Shown piece by piece: positions 26,715-34,763 of a stretch of 64,000 nt of DNA (position 1 is its first letter; the number at the start of each line of letters is the position of its first letter). Position numbers and translations under genes: made by a program. The notes beneath the pieces were generated by a model. That model had not been told where the DNA came from, did no database searches, and saw nothing but the letters and a program-made list of their open reading frames with translations. The DNA comes from Lysinibacillus timonensis (GTDB lineage Bacteria > Bacillota > Bacilli > Bacillales_A > Planococcaceae), in NCBI RefSeq assembly GCF_900291985.1, contig NZ_LT985980.1, forward strand, positions 3,060,001 to 3,124,000. The letters run 5' to 3'.

Positions 26715-27295
26715 TAAAATCACCTAACCCCTTTATAGAATGATATAAACTATTCCTTACAGTAAGTATTTTTTCACTATGTGGAAAAACATTTTATTTA
26801 TTGGAAAACTTAATTTTAAATTAACATCTACAAAAAATAGTGTCAAATTAATTTTAAAAATATTTTGGAAGTTCATGCAGTGAAGAAGGAATATGTTGAT
26901 TGTGCATAGAAAAAAATAGGGTGCAAGAGAAAAAGCCATAACATCGGGGAATCTAAGAATAGTACATTCAGGAATAGTAAACTATTGGAGAAAGAACTTG
27001 TCTTACGCATTGGAGTGAAATAATAGACAGTTAAGAGGGGATAATAGACAGTGTCCCTTAGATAATAAGGATGCAGTAATCAATGAATTCTATGAGAAAT
27101 ACATCTTTTCATCTATTTGAAAAAGAAACAACGCTTATGAATTAAGCCATTTTTATTAGGTTTGACGCCATTGGAAAAATTCACATAATTTAAATGTTTT
27201 AATTGTTAGATGAATATAGGATATACTTAATAGGCCTATAATTTGCACTTGAAATAGGAACTAAACATAAACAGAAGTTTTAATGGGGGTTACTT
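26715..27295. other. 580-bp gene-free stretch
   Basis: No supported gene on either strand. The only structure I see is a 12-bp direct repeat ATAATAGACAGT at 27020-27031 and 27041-27052, a 21-bp offset (two helical turns), which could be an operator. It probably holds the promoters of rocB (minus) and the small gene at 27296. Confidence 0.4.
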
Positions 27296-27568
27296 ATGAA
27301 TTACAGAGTGATTAACAAACAAGTATTTGAACAAGCGCAGGTCCGTTCGGTATCAGACGTACCATTTACTGAAGAAGAACTTCAAAACGGTATGAAATTA
27401 GCTGTGTCAAAACTAGACGATACGCTTGCCTTGTATTTAGTGGACGTAGATGGCCAAAAGAAATTTGATGTACGATGGGACGACTCGTCAGAAATTTTCA
27501 GTGGTTGGCACTCTGCTTGGGATAACTTCACGTGGTGTCTAAATACCGTTGCACAAGAAAAACAATAA
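27296..27568 (+). CDS. Small soluble protein, unknown
   Basis: A 90-residue protein. It contains FTEEELQNGMKLAVSKLDD, a beta-like stretch LALYLVDVDGQKKFDVRWDD, and a Trp-rich end IFSGWHSAWDNFTWCLN. No signal, membrane or known catalytic motif is seen. The start ATG follows ATGGGGG. A strong terminator follows. The codon pattern is consistent with a real gene, but the family is not recognised. Confidence 0.6.
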   Translation: MNYRVINKQVFEQAQVRSVSDVPFTEEELQNGMKLAVSKLDDTLALYLVDVDGQKKFDVRWDDSSEIFSGWHSAWDNFTWCLNTVAQEKQ

Positions 27569-27582
27569 TGAAAACTTACTGG

Positions 27583-27618
27583 CCGAAAACGAAAGTAATA
27601 CTTTGTTTTCGGTTTTAT
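27583..27618 (+). terminator. Intrinsic terminator
   Basis: CCGAAAAC / GTTTTCGG with TTTTATT following; AAAGTAATACTTT gives a further inner stem. Confidence 0.85.
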
Positions 27619-27661
27619 TCTTTGCTACAATTATGAACTTTGCAGCACAATAAAGAAAGAA

Positions 27662-27694
27662 AAAGCGCCGATCCTAATATCACTAGGATCCGGC
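27662..27694 (-). terminator. Terminator of the YitT-like gene
   Basis: On the minus strand GCCGGATCCTA pairs with TAGGATCGGC around GTGATAT, followed by GCTTTTTCTTTC. Confidence 0.85.
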
Positions 27695-27720
27695 TTATTC
27701 AAGTCCAAGCGATTCTTAAT

Positions 27721-28326
27721 CTAATTCCTCACCATATCTACGACCGTCACCGCAATTAAATATGTAATAATCGACACTAATGCACCTTTCCAACCAAACA
27801 AAAATAAGGCAAATAAAAAAATGACGATATTAATCGCAAAAATAGATTCTCCAACGGATAAACGTGTATTCCTTGATATCAATAATGCCAGTACATCACT
27901 ACCATCAATGACGCCGCCGTTACGAATAACAATCCCGATTCCAAGACCAAGTAAAATCCCACCAATAATTAATATTAAGATAGAATTGCCCTCGAGGAAG
28001 GGTGTTTTTCTTTCTAGCAGCCCAGTTGAAAGCGTTAGAGAAAGAATCCCAAACGTTGCGGAAAAGGCAAAGCGTTTTCCTAAAAACTTTAAACCTAATA
28101 GGATAAACGGTAGGTTGAACAAGAAAATCAACATACTTAAAGGATATCCAGCCATTTCTGAAAGCATCATTGAAACGCCTGTAATCCCACCATCAATTAA
28201 TCCATGAGGAATGAGGATTACTTCAAGACTTACTGCTGTTGTCATTGCGCCTATGAAGATCCAAGGTATTTTATAAGCAAGCTCCCGGAAGTACATACGA
28301 TATTTATACTCTTTAACTAATCTCAA
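27721..28326 (-). CDS. YitT-family membrane protein lacking the C-terminal DUF2179 domain
   Basis: A 201-residue protein with five to six membrane helices and the YitT signatures VSLEVILIPHGLIDGGITG, LIFLFNLPFILLGLK and RNGGVIDGSDVLALLI. Typical YitT/YpjC/YqfU proteins are about 280-290 residues and end in a cytoplasmic DUF2179 domain. This one stops right after the last helix (ITYLIAVTVVDMVRN) and has its own terminator, with no remnant of DUF2179 before it. The start is TTG 28326, 7 nt after AAAGGAG; the longer frame lacks a site. Function of the family is not established. Confidence 0.8.
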   Translation of the reverse strand: MRLVKEYKYRMYFRELAYKIPWIFIGAMTTAVSLEVILIPHGLIDGGITGVSMMLSEMAGYPLSMLIFLFNLPFILLGLKFLGKRFAFSATFGILSLTLSTGLLERKTPFLEGNSILILIIGGILLGLGIGIVIRNGGVIDGSDVLALLISRNTRLSVGESIFAINIVIFLFALFLFGWKGALVSIITYLIAVTVVDMVRN

Positions 28327-28536
28327 AGTAGTGCTCCTTTTATTCAGAGGGTACAAGCAAAGGGGTTAGTCCCACAATTATTCATATGAAAAAGTAAGTG
28401 TGAAGATGTATAGGTAAATAATATTTATCACAAAGGTAGGTATGGTAGATGGATTGATTATGATTGGTAGTTTTAGGAGAAGGTTTACTGAGTATATTAA
28501 AATGCCCCAAGAACATTCTATTGGATAAAACAAGAA

Positions 28537-29031
28537 GGGAAACAAGCAGAAATGTCCCGTAGAAGCGTTCTACAAGCCAAAACAAGAGGGGAAACAAGCA
28601 GAAATGTCCCGTAGAAGTGTTCTACAAGCCAAACCAAGAAGGGAAACAAGCAGAAGTGTCCCGTAGAAGCATTCTACAAGACAAACCAAGAAGGGAAACA
28701 AGCAGAAATGTCCCGTAGAAGCGTTCTACAAGACAAACCAAGAAGGGAAACAAGCAGAAATGTCCCGTAGAAGCGTTCTACAAGCCAAAACAAGAGGGGA
28801 AACAAGCAGAAATGTCCCGTAGAAGTGTTCTACAAGCCAAACCAAGAAGGGAAACAAGCAGAAATGTCCCGTAGAAGCGTTCTACAAGCCAAAACAAGAG
28901 GGGAAACAAGCAGAAATGTCCCGTAGAAGTGTTCTACAAGCCAAACCAAGAAGGGAAACAAGCAGAAATGTCCCGTAGAAGCAATCTACAAGACAATCCA
29001 AGAAGGGGAACAAGTTGAAATGCCTAAAAGT
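28537..29031. repeat. 52-bp tandem repeat array (about 9.5 copies)
   Basis: Units start at 28537, 28589, 28641, 28693, 28745, 28797, 28849, 28901 and 28953, always exactly 52 bp apart, and a degenerate tenth begins at 29005. Each unit has GGGA...TCCC arms around an A-rich loop, then GTAGAA-nnn-TTCTAC, a perfect 6-bp inverted repeat whose loop is GCG, GTG or GCA. Variants follow the order A B C D A B A B C', which implies block duplication. 52 is not a multiple of 3, so it does not encode a repeat protein. The spacers are not unique, so it is not CRISPR. Confidence 0.92.
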
Positions 29032-29154
29032 GAACCATGAATCACTACAATCGTATTTCCTCTCAGAAGCACATTCCAACTTCATCACTTAATCATAATT
29101 TAACAATCTATTGACAAATTCCATTAAGAGACTTATAGTTACCTTCAGCAATAG

Positions 29155-29298
29155 TTAGCTTGAGTAACTATTAATCCAGCGAACTAAACCATCACAAGGG
29201 AAACCGCTAAGGCTATGGTGATCTAAAGTACTGCCATCATAAACATAGCAACCACAAGCATTGCCGGCGTTCTTCTGGCAATAATCAGCTCCAAATTA
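29155..29298 (-). pseudogene. Cys-rich coding-like fragment without a start codon
   Basis: A minus-strand open frame, closed by TAA at 29155-29157, reads CQKNAGNACGCYVYDGSTLD then HHSLSGFPCDGLVRWINSYS. It holds four cysteines, many Gly/Asp and a GC content above its neighbours. An upstream in-frame TAA and the lack of ATG/GTG/TTG mean it cannot be translated as it stands. It may be the 3' end of a lost gene; I do not recognise the family. Confidence 0.3.
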
Positions 29299-29331
29299 TA
29301 AATATTTACAAATTTGAATGGAGGTAGCTAA

Positions 29332-29754
29332 ATGGAAGGGTTCTTTCAAGCGTATTTAAAACTATATCGACCACTCATTACGAGTCTCAATGAGTTAATG
29401 ATTCCATACGAACTTTCCTATTCGTTATGGCAAGTAATTTACTATATTCAAAATAACGGGCCAACTACCCTCGTGGATATTTCTAATTATTATGAAGTAG
29501 AGAAGCCGACAATTACGAGAAGAGTACATCGTCTCGAGGAACTTCAACTAATTGCTCAAATTCCTGGGAAAGACCGCAGGGAAAAGAAAATCCAGCTTAC
29601 GCCGCATGGAAAAGAAATCTACAAAGCACTTCGCAAAAAAATCACCGAATTAGAAAAGAGTACAATGGAAGGCATCGCCCAACAAGAACAACAAATAACC
29701 TTCCAAACGCTACCAAAAATTCAAAACAATCTTATGAATAAAGAAGGGTATTAA
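29332..29754 (+). CDS. MarR-family transcriptional regulator
   Basis: A 140-residue winged-helix protein: YSLWQVIYYIQNNGPTTLVD, reader helix YYEVEKPTITRRVHRLEEL (about residues 60-78), and wing IPGKDRREKKIQLTPHG. The ATG follows GGAGGTAGC. It ends 2 bp before an MFS transporter gene, which itself has a second copy downstream. It most likely represses this efflux-type operon until a toxic ligand binds. An AT-rich AAATATTT palindrome lies just upstream. Confidence 0.88.
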   Translation: MEGFFQAYLKLYRPLITSLNELMIPYELSYSLWQVIYYIQNNGPTTLVDISNYYEVEKPTITRRVHRLEELQLIAQIPGKDRREKKIQLTPHGKEIYKALRKKITELEKSTMEGIAQQEQQITFQTLPKIQNNLMNKEGY

Positions 29755-29756
29755 AA

Positions 29757-30941
29757 GTGAATAAGCCAAAATTATGGACGAAGGATTTTATTATCGTATC
29801 CACCGTCAATTTTTTCTTAACGTTAGTTTTCTATTTATTAATTGTTATTATGGGTGTTTATGCCGTTGATAAGTATCAGGCATCTACAAGTCAAGCTGGG
29901 CTTGTAACAGGAATTTTTATTATTGGGGCATTGATCGGCCGGATATTTGTAGGTAGTCAGATTGATAAAATTGGACGTAAGAAAATGCTCTATATTGGAT
30001 TAGTGCTTTATGTCATAACGACAGCATTATATTTTGTTCAAATAGATATTAACTTCTTACTTGTGAACCGCTTTTTACATGGTATTATGCTAGGGATTGC
30101 TAGTACTGCAACGGGTACGATTGTTGCCCAAATTATTCCGATGACAAGAAAGGGAGAGGGAATTGGCTATTTTAGTATGAGTTCAACGCTCGCAACAGCC
30201 ATTGGACCTTTCATTGGATTACTGATGAGCCAACATACAAGCTATCAATGGATTTTTGCACTATGTCTTGTAATTGGTATTATTAGTCTTATTACTGCAT
30301 TCTTCTTGTATATCCCTAAATTGGAGGAAGGTACAAAATCGGAATCAAACGAAAAACGCTTCAGCATCTCAAACTTCATTGAGATAAAGGCAATTCCGAT
30401 TGCAATCGTAACACTGGTTGTGGCGTTTTGTTATTCAAGCGTTCTTTCGTATATTAATTTCTATGCGATTGAGATTAATCAGGTGGCTGCTGCAAGCTTC
30501 TTCTTCCTTGTGTATTCACTAGCAGTACTATTTTCTCGACCATTTACTGGCCGTTTGCTAGATTTAAAAGGGGCAAACTACATAATGTACCCGGCATTTA
30601 TCCTATTTACTATTGGATTGTTTCTATTAAGTATTGCAAACAATGGCTTTATGCTGTTAATAGCAGGTGTATTGATTGGTCTTGGTTTTGGGAATATGCA
30701 GTCTTGTACACAGGCGATTGCGGTAAAATTGACGTCGCCTCATCGAATGGGCTTAGCGACAGCGACATTCTTTATCTTCCTTGATGCCGGCCTTGGCTTT
30801 GGTCCATATTTGCTTGGGTTTATGATCCCGTTCATGACATACGGCAAACTTTACGGTATTTTAAGTGGAGTTGTATTAGTGTCAATTGTTCTTTATTTCT
30901 TCTTGCATGGAAGGAAAGAAAAGCAATTGGCAGCTGAATAA
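29757..30941 (+). CDS. MFS transporter (copy 1 of a tandem pair)
   Basis: A 394-residue 12-helix major-facilitator protein. Motif A between helices 2 and 3 reads GRIFVGSQIDKIGRKKMLY. The central loop (about residues 185-210) is charged, and helix 5 holds IGPFIGLLMSQHTSYQW. It belongs to the drug-efflux-like group, but the substrate is unknown. The start is GTG 29757 after GAAGGG, 2 bp after the MarR stop, so it is translated with it. It is clearly paralogous to the gene at 31206. Confidence 0.9.
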   Translation: MNKPKLWTKDFIIVSTVNFFLTLVFYLLIVIMGVYAVDKYQASTSQAGLVTGIFIIGALIGRIFVGSQIDKIGRKKMLYIGLVLYVITTALYFVQIDINFLLVNRFLHGIMLGIASTATGTIVAQIIPMTRKGEGIGYFSMSSTLATAIGPFIGLLMSQHTSYQWIFALCLVIGIISLITAFFLYIPKLEEGTKSESNEKRFSISNFIEIKAIPIAIVTLVVAFCYSSVLSYINFYAIEINQVAAASFFFLVYSLAVLFSRPFTGRLLDLKGANYIMYPAFILFTIGLFLLSIANNGFMLLIAGVLIGLGFGNMQSCTQAIAVKLTSPHRMGLATATFFIFLDAGLGFGPYLLGFMIPFMTYGKLYGILSGVVLVSIVLYFFLHGRKEKQLAAE

Positions 30942-31031
30942 CAATGTACATTGCTAGCAGTTTAAAACTAGTGAATATCCACGATGCAAATTCTAGCTCC
31001 CATTAATAAAACTATATAAATTCTAAAATAA

Positions 31032-31059
31032 AGTGCCTGGCATTCGCCAGGTACTTTTT
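31032..31059 (+). terminator. Intrinsic terminator between MFS copies
   Basis: AGTGCCTGGC / GCCAGGTACT with an ATTC loop and five T. It separates the two MFS transcripts. Confidence 0.88.
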
Positions 31060-31205
31060 CTAATCGATTATTCAGTATATAATTTAATTATTTCTTGGCG
31101 AGTTACATATTTTATATGACCAGTAGTTTTATAGCCCAAATGTTGTCTAGTTGTATACTTATGCAACCCAGTTCTCTAAAATATGCGGTAAAGAAGGGAA
31201 ACATA

Positions 31206-32420
31206 TTGGATAAACCAAAATTATGGACGAAGGATTTTTTGATTGTCTCTACCATTAATTTTTTCTTAACGCTAGTCTTTTTTTTGTTAGTTGTCATCAT
31301 TGCGTTATACGCAGTAGAGGCATATCAGGCATCAACGAGTGAAGCCGGGTTAGTAACGGGGATTTTCATTATTGGAACATTAATCGGCCGACTATTTATT
31401 GGGAATATTATGGATAAAATAGGCCGGAAGAAAACTTTATCGATTGGATTGACGCTGTATGTAGTGACAACGGCGTTTTATTTTATCCAATTAGGACTTC
31501 ACTTTTTACTTTTGAACCGCTTTTTACATGGAGTGACATTAGGGATTGCGAGTACAGCAGTTATTACAATTGCAACACAAATCATCCCTCGACAAAGGAA
31601 AGGGGAAGGGATCGGATATTTCAGCTTAAGTTCTGTCGTTGCTACTGCAATCGGTCCATTAGTTGGTCTTTTTATGAGTCAGCACACTAGCTTTGAATTG
31701 ATTTTCGGATTGTGCCTATTACTATCGGCTATTAGTTTTATTACTTCCTTTTTCTTGCATATTCCACCAATGGAAGAACCGTTTCGTATAAATCAAGTTG
31801 ACCAAGAATTGACTCAAATACAGCCGAGAGCAAAGGGTTTCCAACTATCAAACTTCATTGAATTTAAAGCAATTCCTATATCACTGGTCATTTTGGTGGC
31901 TGGTTTTTGTTATTCCAGCGTACTGTCATATATTAACTTTTACGCAATTGAGATGAATCAAGTCAGCGCGGCAAGCTTTTTCTTTCTCGTATATTCGTTG
32001 GCTGTGCTTGCTTCACGCCCATTTACTGGCCGTCTCATTGATTTAAAGGGTGAAAATTATGTAATGTATCCTGCGTTTATTAGCTTTACTATTGGTCTAT
32101 ATCTATTAAGCATTGCAAATAGCAGCTTATTGTTGTTAGTGGCAGGAGCTTTTATTGGTCTTGGCTATGGAAATTTACAATCATGCTCGCAAGCTGTTGC
32201 AGTAAAGTACACAAAACCAATTCGAATGGGATTAGCAACTGCCACATTTTTTATTTTCATCGAGATAGGCCTTGGTGTGGGCCCTTCGATTTTAGGTCTC
32301 TTCATTCCAACTCTAGGTTATGCGAAACTTTATGGCATTCTTAGTGGCGTCGTCATATTGACAACAATCCTCTACTTCTTCCTGCATGGCAGAAGAGTGA
32401 AGGAAATAGTGAGTGAGTAG
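31206..32420 (+). CDS. MFS transporter (copy 2 of a tandem pair)
   Basis: A 404-residue 12-helix paralogue of the preceding MFS protein. The N-termini are nearly the same (DKPKLWTKDFLIVSTINFFL versus NKPKLWTKDFIIVSTVNFFL), and motif A is GRLFIGNIMDKIGRKKTLS. The central loop is about 12 residues longer. The start is TTG 31206, 7 nt after GAAGGG, exactly parallel to copy 1; the longer upstream frame from 31095 is not supported. A terminator upstream suggests a separate promoter and so separate regulation or substrate. Confidence 0.88.
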   Translation: MDKPKLWTKDFLIVSTINFFLTLVFFLLVVIIALYAVEAYQASTSEAGLVTGIFIIGTLIGRLFIGNIMDKIGRKKTLSIGLTLYVVTTAFYFIQLGLHFLLLNRFLHGVTLGIASTAVITIATQIIPRQRKGEGIGYFSLSSVVATAIGPLVGLFMSQHTSFELIFGLCLLLSAISFITSFFLHIPPMEEPFRINQVDQELTQIQPRAKGFQLSNFIEFKAIPISLVILVAGFCYSSVLSYINFYAIEMNQVSAASFFFLVYSLAVLASRPFTGRLIDLKGENYVMYPAFISFTIGLYLLSIANSSLLLLVAGAFIGLGYGNLQSCSQAVAVKYTKPIRMGLATATFFIFIEIGLGVGPSILGLFIPTLGYAKLYGILSGVVILTTILYFFLHGRRVKEIVSE

Positions 32421-32447
32421 ACGGTTCAAGCAAATACTCATTCAAAA

Positions 32448-32485
32448 AAGCATATCCTTAAATTTAATTGGATATGCTTTATCTT
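32448..32485. terminator. Bidirectional terminator
   Basis: AAGCATATCC / GGATATGCTT between convergent genes. Six T follow on the minus strand, and TTTATCTTT on the plus strand. Confidence 0.85.
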
Positions 32486-32491
32486 TAAAAG

Positions 32492-33007
32492 CTAATGGTA
32501 CCATCTATCTTCAGGCTTACCATAGATTAATTCACCTTGATCGTTGTAACCTTGTAGATTTAGTCCATAATAATGGCTTTGCTCTTCCAAAGGAATGTAG
32601 AAAATAGAGTAATCTTCTAAAAAAATGACATTTGGATAGTAGGGGACAGGATTTGCCAACTTAACTTGTTTCACATCTTTTGTTGCTATTCCTGCAACGA
32701 AAGATTTGTTTTGATCGGTTGTAGCAACCCAATCTATGGGATTAGATTGTAAATCTGAAAACGAAAGAATGCTTGCCGCTGGTAACCATTTTCCGTTTGG
32801 GTCTATTTGTAAAAAAGCGATACCATTATTTGTTTTAATAAACGCTATTTGATGCTGCCAATCTGTAAAGACTTCCTTACATCCTATGTCTCTATCATTT
32901 TCATACTGCTCACATAGTGTGCCAACTGAGTTTGCTTGTATATACCATATCGATACGCCAATGAAACCAATAGCTACGATTCCTACAATAATTAACCACT
33001 TTCGCAT
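32492..33007 (-). CDS. Membrane-anchored protein, unknown (unknown operon gene 3)
   Basis: A 171-residue protein with one N-terminal helix (residues about 4-24, LIIVGIVAIGFIGVSIWYI). The extracytoplasmic domain is rich in short beta strands (GIAFLQIDPNGKW, YYPNVIFLEDYSIFYIPLEE). Two cysteines (LCEQYENDRDIGC) could form a disulfide. ATG 33007 follows TTAAGGAG. It is the last gene of a three-gene minus-strand operon whose other members are also unrecognised. Confidence 0.65.
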   Translation of the reverse strand: MRKWLIIVGIVAIGFIGVSIWYIQANSVGTLCEQYENDRDIGCKEVFTDWQHQIAFIKTNNGIAFLQIDPNGKWLPAASILSFSDLQSNPIDWVATTDQNKSFVAGIATKDVKQVKLANPVPYYPNVIFLEDYSIFYIPLEEQSHYYGLNLQGYNDQGELIYGKPEDRWYH

Positions 33008-33031
33008 ACCATTTCTCCTTAAGATATGTTT

Positions 33032-33589
33032 TTATTCCATAGGCTCTATATGAATCTTCCTCGCCGACCAAATAAGTGCAAGAAACACAATCCCCATAAT
33101 AAAACCGATAATTAATAGCAATATGCTTACAGTCATGAACCCATCCGTATGCATTGAAAGATTCATTGCAAAGGAAGTCCATAGGTAGATAATGAACGTG
33201 ACGATGAAATAGGTGATACATGTGTTGTTTGAACGGCGGATAAATACTTCATCCCCAGCTTTCTTCGCAATTTCAACAATCAATTGGAATATATAAAAGA
33301 TAAGTACAAAATGAGCTATTCCTAACCCAGTCATGTACCAGTTTAAAGGTTGCCCAATGCCATTATCTACAGTTAGGTCAAAGATAGTAGGAATGGATAA
33401 AATCGCAAGCGCCAAAGATACATTCTTCGCTTTTCTGCCAATCTGTAAGTCATCGTAGATCATCTCAATGCTAGAAAAGATAAAGAAATACCCAATTGGA
33501 TCAGCAAATAAATCAATTGGCATAATAAGCCGAATGTCTAAGAAAATGAATAAAAAACCCCAAAAGATTTTCGTAAATGCTTTGCTCAT
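33032..33589 (-). CDS. Polytopic membrane protein, unknown (unknown operon gene 2)
   Basis: A 185-residue protein with five or six hydrophobic helices: FWGFLFIFLDIRLIM, IGYFFIFSSIEMIY, VSLALAILSIPTIF, GIAHFVLIFYIFQLIV, a helix after CITYF, and LLLIIGFIMGIVFLALI. It has no transport motif that I recognise. Its ATG overlaps the upstream gene's stop by 4 bp (ATGA), so the two are translated together. It ends 24 bp before gene 3. Confidence 0.65.
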   Translation of the reverse strand: MSKAFTKIFWGFLFIFLDIRLIMPIDLFADPIGYFFIFSSIEMIYDDLQIGRKAKNVSLALAILSIPTIFDLTVDNGIGQPLNWYMTGLGIAHFVLIFYIFQLIVEIAKKAGDEVFIRRSNNTCITYFIVTFIIYLWTSFAMNLSMHTDGFMTVSILLLIIGFIMGIVFLALIWSARKIHIEPME

Positions 33590-34524
33590 TTTGCAGTGCC
33601 TCCTTGCTTATTAGCAACCAATTCATCAACTTCTTGTTGCGTGAGGTTCGGGTGATCGATAATTGGAATCCAATGTTCGAATAGCTTTCCTGTTGCAGTT
33701 GTGCCAACAATTTTTATATCGAAATAAAAATACGAACTACGATCTGCAGTAAATTGAGTCGTTACCTTCATCGAATGGTTTCGATTCATATCAAGAGGGA
33801 AAAGAGTGTCGTTTTTAGCAAAGCCATCTTCATCCCATAACAATTCAACACTATCATTATAGAGTTTTACAGGGTGCTCTCTTTCTGTAACATCCTCTAC
33901 AACCTCTTTATTCACAGTAACTTTTACGAGAGCATCTTTAGCAATTTCCTTTGCAAATGGAATTTGTATGGATTCAATTTGAAGTGGCTCTGTTATTACA
34001 CTGATGTCTTCGTGTTCTGCACCTGAACCACCTGTTGAACCATATCGTGAATCGATTTCACCTGAATTAGGCCATTTTCCATATACTTTAACTTCACCAA
34101 GATCCGCAACAATTGTTTGCCCGTTGGTGAACGTAAATTCTAAATGATCAAAGGACCATATATCATTCGATCCTTCTTTAATAGGCAGGTCATGTGTAGG
34201 AAATTGCAATGTAACAGACATTAAATTGTGATGTGCAAATTCTTGGATAACCTTTGCAGAATTAGAGGTATCCGGCCAATTCCAATATCCCGAACTTGTC
34301 GGATACACCGCAACATCATCAACAGTGGCTCGACTTACCTCAAGTGGTTCTTGTTTATTACTCAAATAAAAGAATTCCAAGTACATTCCTTCATGTACAT
34401 ACGTTTCATAGTAATGATCTAAAAAGATTGGCTGTTTAAGCTGCTTTGACTGGAAATATAGAGAGTTTCCAACCCAACTGAAGATGATAATGGTAAGGCC
34501 AATCCAAAGGTATCTTTCCTTCAT
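33586..34524 (-). CDS. Membrane-anchored beta-rich protein, unknown (unknown operon gene 1)
   Basis: A 312-residue protein with one N-terminal membrane helix (about residues 5-24, LWIGLTIIIFSWVGNSLYF). A long extracytoplasmic part is rich in beta strands and Glu/Asp and ends VDELVANKQGGTAK. A Ser/Gly patch RYGSTGGSGAEHED lies in the middle. No enzyme motif is seen. The three-gene set (two anchored beta-rich proteins plus one polytopic protein) could form an envelope complex; that is inference only. Confidence 0.62.
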   Translation of the reverse strand: MKERYLWIGLTIIIFSWVGNSLYFQSKQLKQPIFLDHYYETYVHEGMYLEFFYLSNKQEPLEVSRATVDDVAVYPTSSGYWNWPDTSNSAKVIQEFAHHNLMSVTLQFPTHDLPIKEGSNDIWSFDHLEFTFTNGQTIVADLGEVKVYGKWPNSGEIDSRYGSTGGSGAEHEDISVITEPLQIESIQIPFAKEIAKDALVKVTVNKEVVEDVTEREHPVKLYNDSVELLWDEDGFAKNDTLFPLDMNRNHSMKVTTQFTADRSSYFYFDIKIVGTTATGKLFEHWIPIIDHPNLTQQEVDELVANKQGGTAK

Positions 34525-34763
34525 GAAAACACACCTACTTCTTCCTAAAATTGGTTGTTAATTTAATTATAGAGTAATAAAATTGGTTTTACGATAGGTG
34601 GCATTGTTCAAAAGTGACAGATAATAAGGGGATATAAAGGATTACAAAAAAAGCAAAAATATTTTTTTAATAACTGTTACAAATGGAAAATTCATCCGTT
34701 ATTATAGTTGGAATGACAAGGGGCCCCGTTATCCCAATAATGAACGAATGAGAGGAATAAATA

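Noticed and set aside
26757..26939. 60-codon minus-strand ORF
   Set aside because: AT-rich, Phe/Leu/Asn-biased frame without a ribosome site; no coding signal beyond chance.
28382..29088. Minus-strand ORFs with YGTFLLVSLL repeats, or a CRISPR array
   Set aside because: They are shadows of the 52-bp tandem repeat. The period is not a multiple of three, there is no ribosome site, the between-palindrome parts are repeats and not unique spacers, and no cas gene is near.
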